7,677 nucleotides of DNA from Verrucomicrobiota bacterium (GTDB taxonomy: Bacteria; Verrucomicrobiota; Verrucomicrobiia; Limisphaerales; UBA11320). Each line of letters begins with the position of its first letter. Positions within the stretch are counted from its first letter, which is position 1. This document shows positions 6,705 to 7,677 of this stretch, one piece after another. Made by a program: the position numbers and the translations under genes. The notes under the pieces were generated by a model. It made no database searches. It was not told where the DNA came from and saw only the letters and a list, made by a program, of their open reading frames with translations. Location: the NCBI GenBank assembly GCA_016871475.1, contig VHDG01000170.1:1-7677 (forward strand). Reading direction: 5' to 3'.

Positions 6705-7677
6705 ATGGCTAATACAATTCTCGTCGGAGCCCAATGGGGCGATGAAGGCAAGGGCAAGATCATCGATGTTCTCACAGAACAAGCGGATATCGTGGTGCGC
6801 TCCCAGGGGGGAAACAACGCGGGGCACACGGTCTATATTGTCGGCAAGAAATACGTCTTGCACCTGGTCCCATCCGGGATTCTCCGGAAGCGCAAGACCT
6901 GTGTTATCGGTAACGGGGTTGTCATTGATCCCGTCAACCTTGTGGGGGAATTGGACGGACTGGACAAGTTGGGGATCAAAGTGGGATCAAATCTTCTGGT
7001 GAGCGAGACGGCTCACCTTGTTTTTCCGTACCATCGGGAACTCGATGCTCAGCGAGAAGTTCGCAAAGGGAAAAACAAGATCGGAACGACGAAGCGGGGG
7101 ATTGGGCCCGCGTACGGTGACAAGGCGGCTCGAACGGGATTGAGAGTGATGGACTTGCTCGATCCCGATCGGTTCGCGGCCAAGTTGAAGGTTCGGATCC
7201 AGGACAACAACGAGGTTCTCAAAGCTTTTGGAGCCAAGCCTTTAAGTTACAAGACCGTCCTTGCCGATTACCTGGAAGCCGGCCGACGCCTGAAGCCCTT
7301 TGTTGCCAACACGGTGTTGTTTCTCCACAAGGCCTGCTTGAGTGGGAAGAACATCCTCTTTGAGGGAGCCCAGGGCACGTTCCTCGATATTGATCATGGC
7401 ACCTACCCTTACGTGACGTCATCCAACACGACGGCAGGTGGGGCCTGCACGGGATCCGGGGTGCCACCGCATCGTATGGATAGCGTCATGGGGGTGATGA
7501 AGGCTTACACGACCCGTGTCGGTGAGGGACCCTTTCCGACCGAGAGTGTGGAGTTGAGTGATTTCCTTCATGGGCTCGGACGCGAATTTGGCGCCACCAC
7601 TGGTCGGGCGCGTCGATGTGGCTGGTTCGACGCTGTTGCCACGAGTCATGCCACGATGGTCAATGGAATCGATGATC
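6705..7677 (+). CDS. purA: Adenylosuccinate synthetase (partial, C-terminal part beyond window)
   Basis: This cytoplasmic enzyme joins IMP and aspartate using GTP to give adenylosuccinate, the first committed step from IMP to AMP. The frame gives 324 codons of a protein usually near 430. Landmarks fall at or very close to E. coli numbering: GAQWGDEGKGK at 8-18 with catalytic D13; GGNNAGHTV at 35-43 with catalytic H41; GTTKRGIGP at 127-135 with T129, then K140 and R143 of the IMP-binding region; FEGAQGTFLDIDHGTYP; TGSGVPP; GEGPFPTE; and TGRARRCGW at 299-307. No key residue seen is missing, so it should be active. ATG 6705 is well fixed because the conserved ILVGAQWG starts at residue 5. No Shine-Dalgarno precedes it, and a terminator-like hairpin ends 21 bp upstream. 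The neighbour is divergent, so no upstream operon partner is visible. Confidence 0.98.
   Translation, partial: MANTILVGAQWGDEGKGKIIDVLTEQADIVVRSQGGNNAGHTVYIVGKKYVLHLVPSGILRKRKTCVIGNGVVIDPVNLVGELDGLDKLGIKVGSNLLVSETAHLVFPYHRELDAQREVRKGKNKIGTTKRGIGPAYGDKAARTGLRVMDLLDPDRFAAKLKVRIQDNNEVLKAFGAKPLSYKTVLADYLEAGRRLKPFVANTVLFLHKACLSGKNILFEGAQGTFLDIDHGTYPYVTSSNTTAGGACTGSGVPPHRMDSVMGVMKAYTTRVGEGPFPTESVELSDFLHGLGREFGATTGRARRCGWFDAVATSHATMVNGIDD

Noticed and set aside
6701..6706. TATTAT as a -10 box for purA
   Set aside because: It overlaps the purA start codon, and no -35 lies at a suitable distance. The TTTACA at 6663-6668 is 32 bp upstream, far too distant.

Overview
The window looks like chromosomal DNA from the PVC group, most likely a free-living Verrucomicrobiota. 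The argument is architectural, since no database search was possible. A very large secreted protein made of lamin-tail domains (LTD), a CotH-kinase domain and Ig/carbohydrate-binding-like modules is typical of Verrucomicrobia and Planctomycetes. The DNA is GC-rich, and neither large gene has a clear Shine-Dalgarno sequence.

Positions 1-6071, minus strand: one continuous open reading frame that leaves the window at position 1. It supplies 2,023 codons of a modular secreted protein and still lacks its C-terminus. In order it has a signal peptide, a jelly-roll-like carbohydrate-binding module, an Ig-like module, an SbsA-type Ig-like module, a concanavalin/DUF1349-like module, three LTDs, a second jelly-roll-like region, a pre-CotH beta domain, a CotH-kinase domain, another Ig-like module, LTD4 and the start of LTD5. 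I read the frame codon by codon; landmarks from residue 1 to residue 1991 all fall in one frame with no stop codon.

Positions 6072-6704: a 633-bp region between divergent genes. It holds several GC-rich inverted repeats and a 25-codon ORF (6570-6647) with a good ribosome binding site. Next comes a strong Rho-independent terminator-like hairpin with eight T residues (6656-6683), ending only 21 bp before the purA start codon. That spacing leaves almost no room for a conventional purA promoter, so the purA transcript probably carries the hairpin in its leader. This is the most unusual regulatory signal in the window.

Positions 6705-7677, plus strand: the first 324 codons of purA (adenylosuccinate synthetase, purine biosynthesis), cut by the window edge. 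The two genes are divergent and have no evident functional link. One is housekeeping; the other is an accessory cell-surface or extracellular protein.

I found no tRNA, rRNA, CRISPR array, insertion sequence or phage gene.
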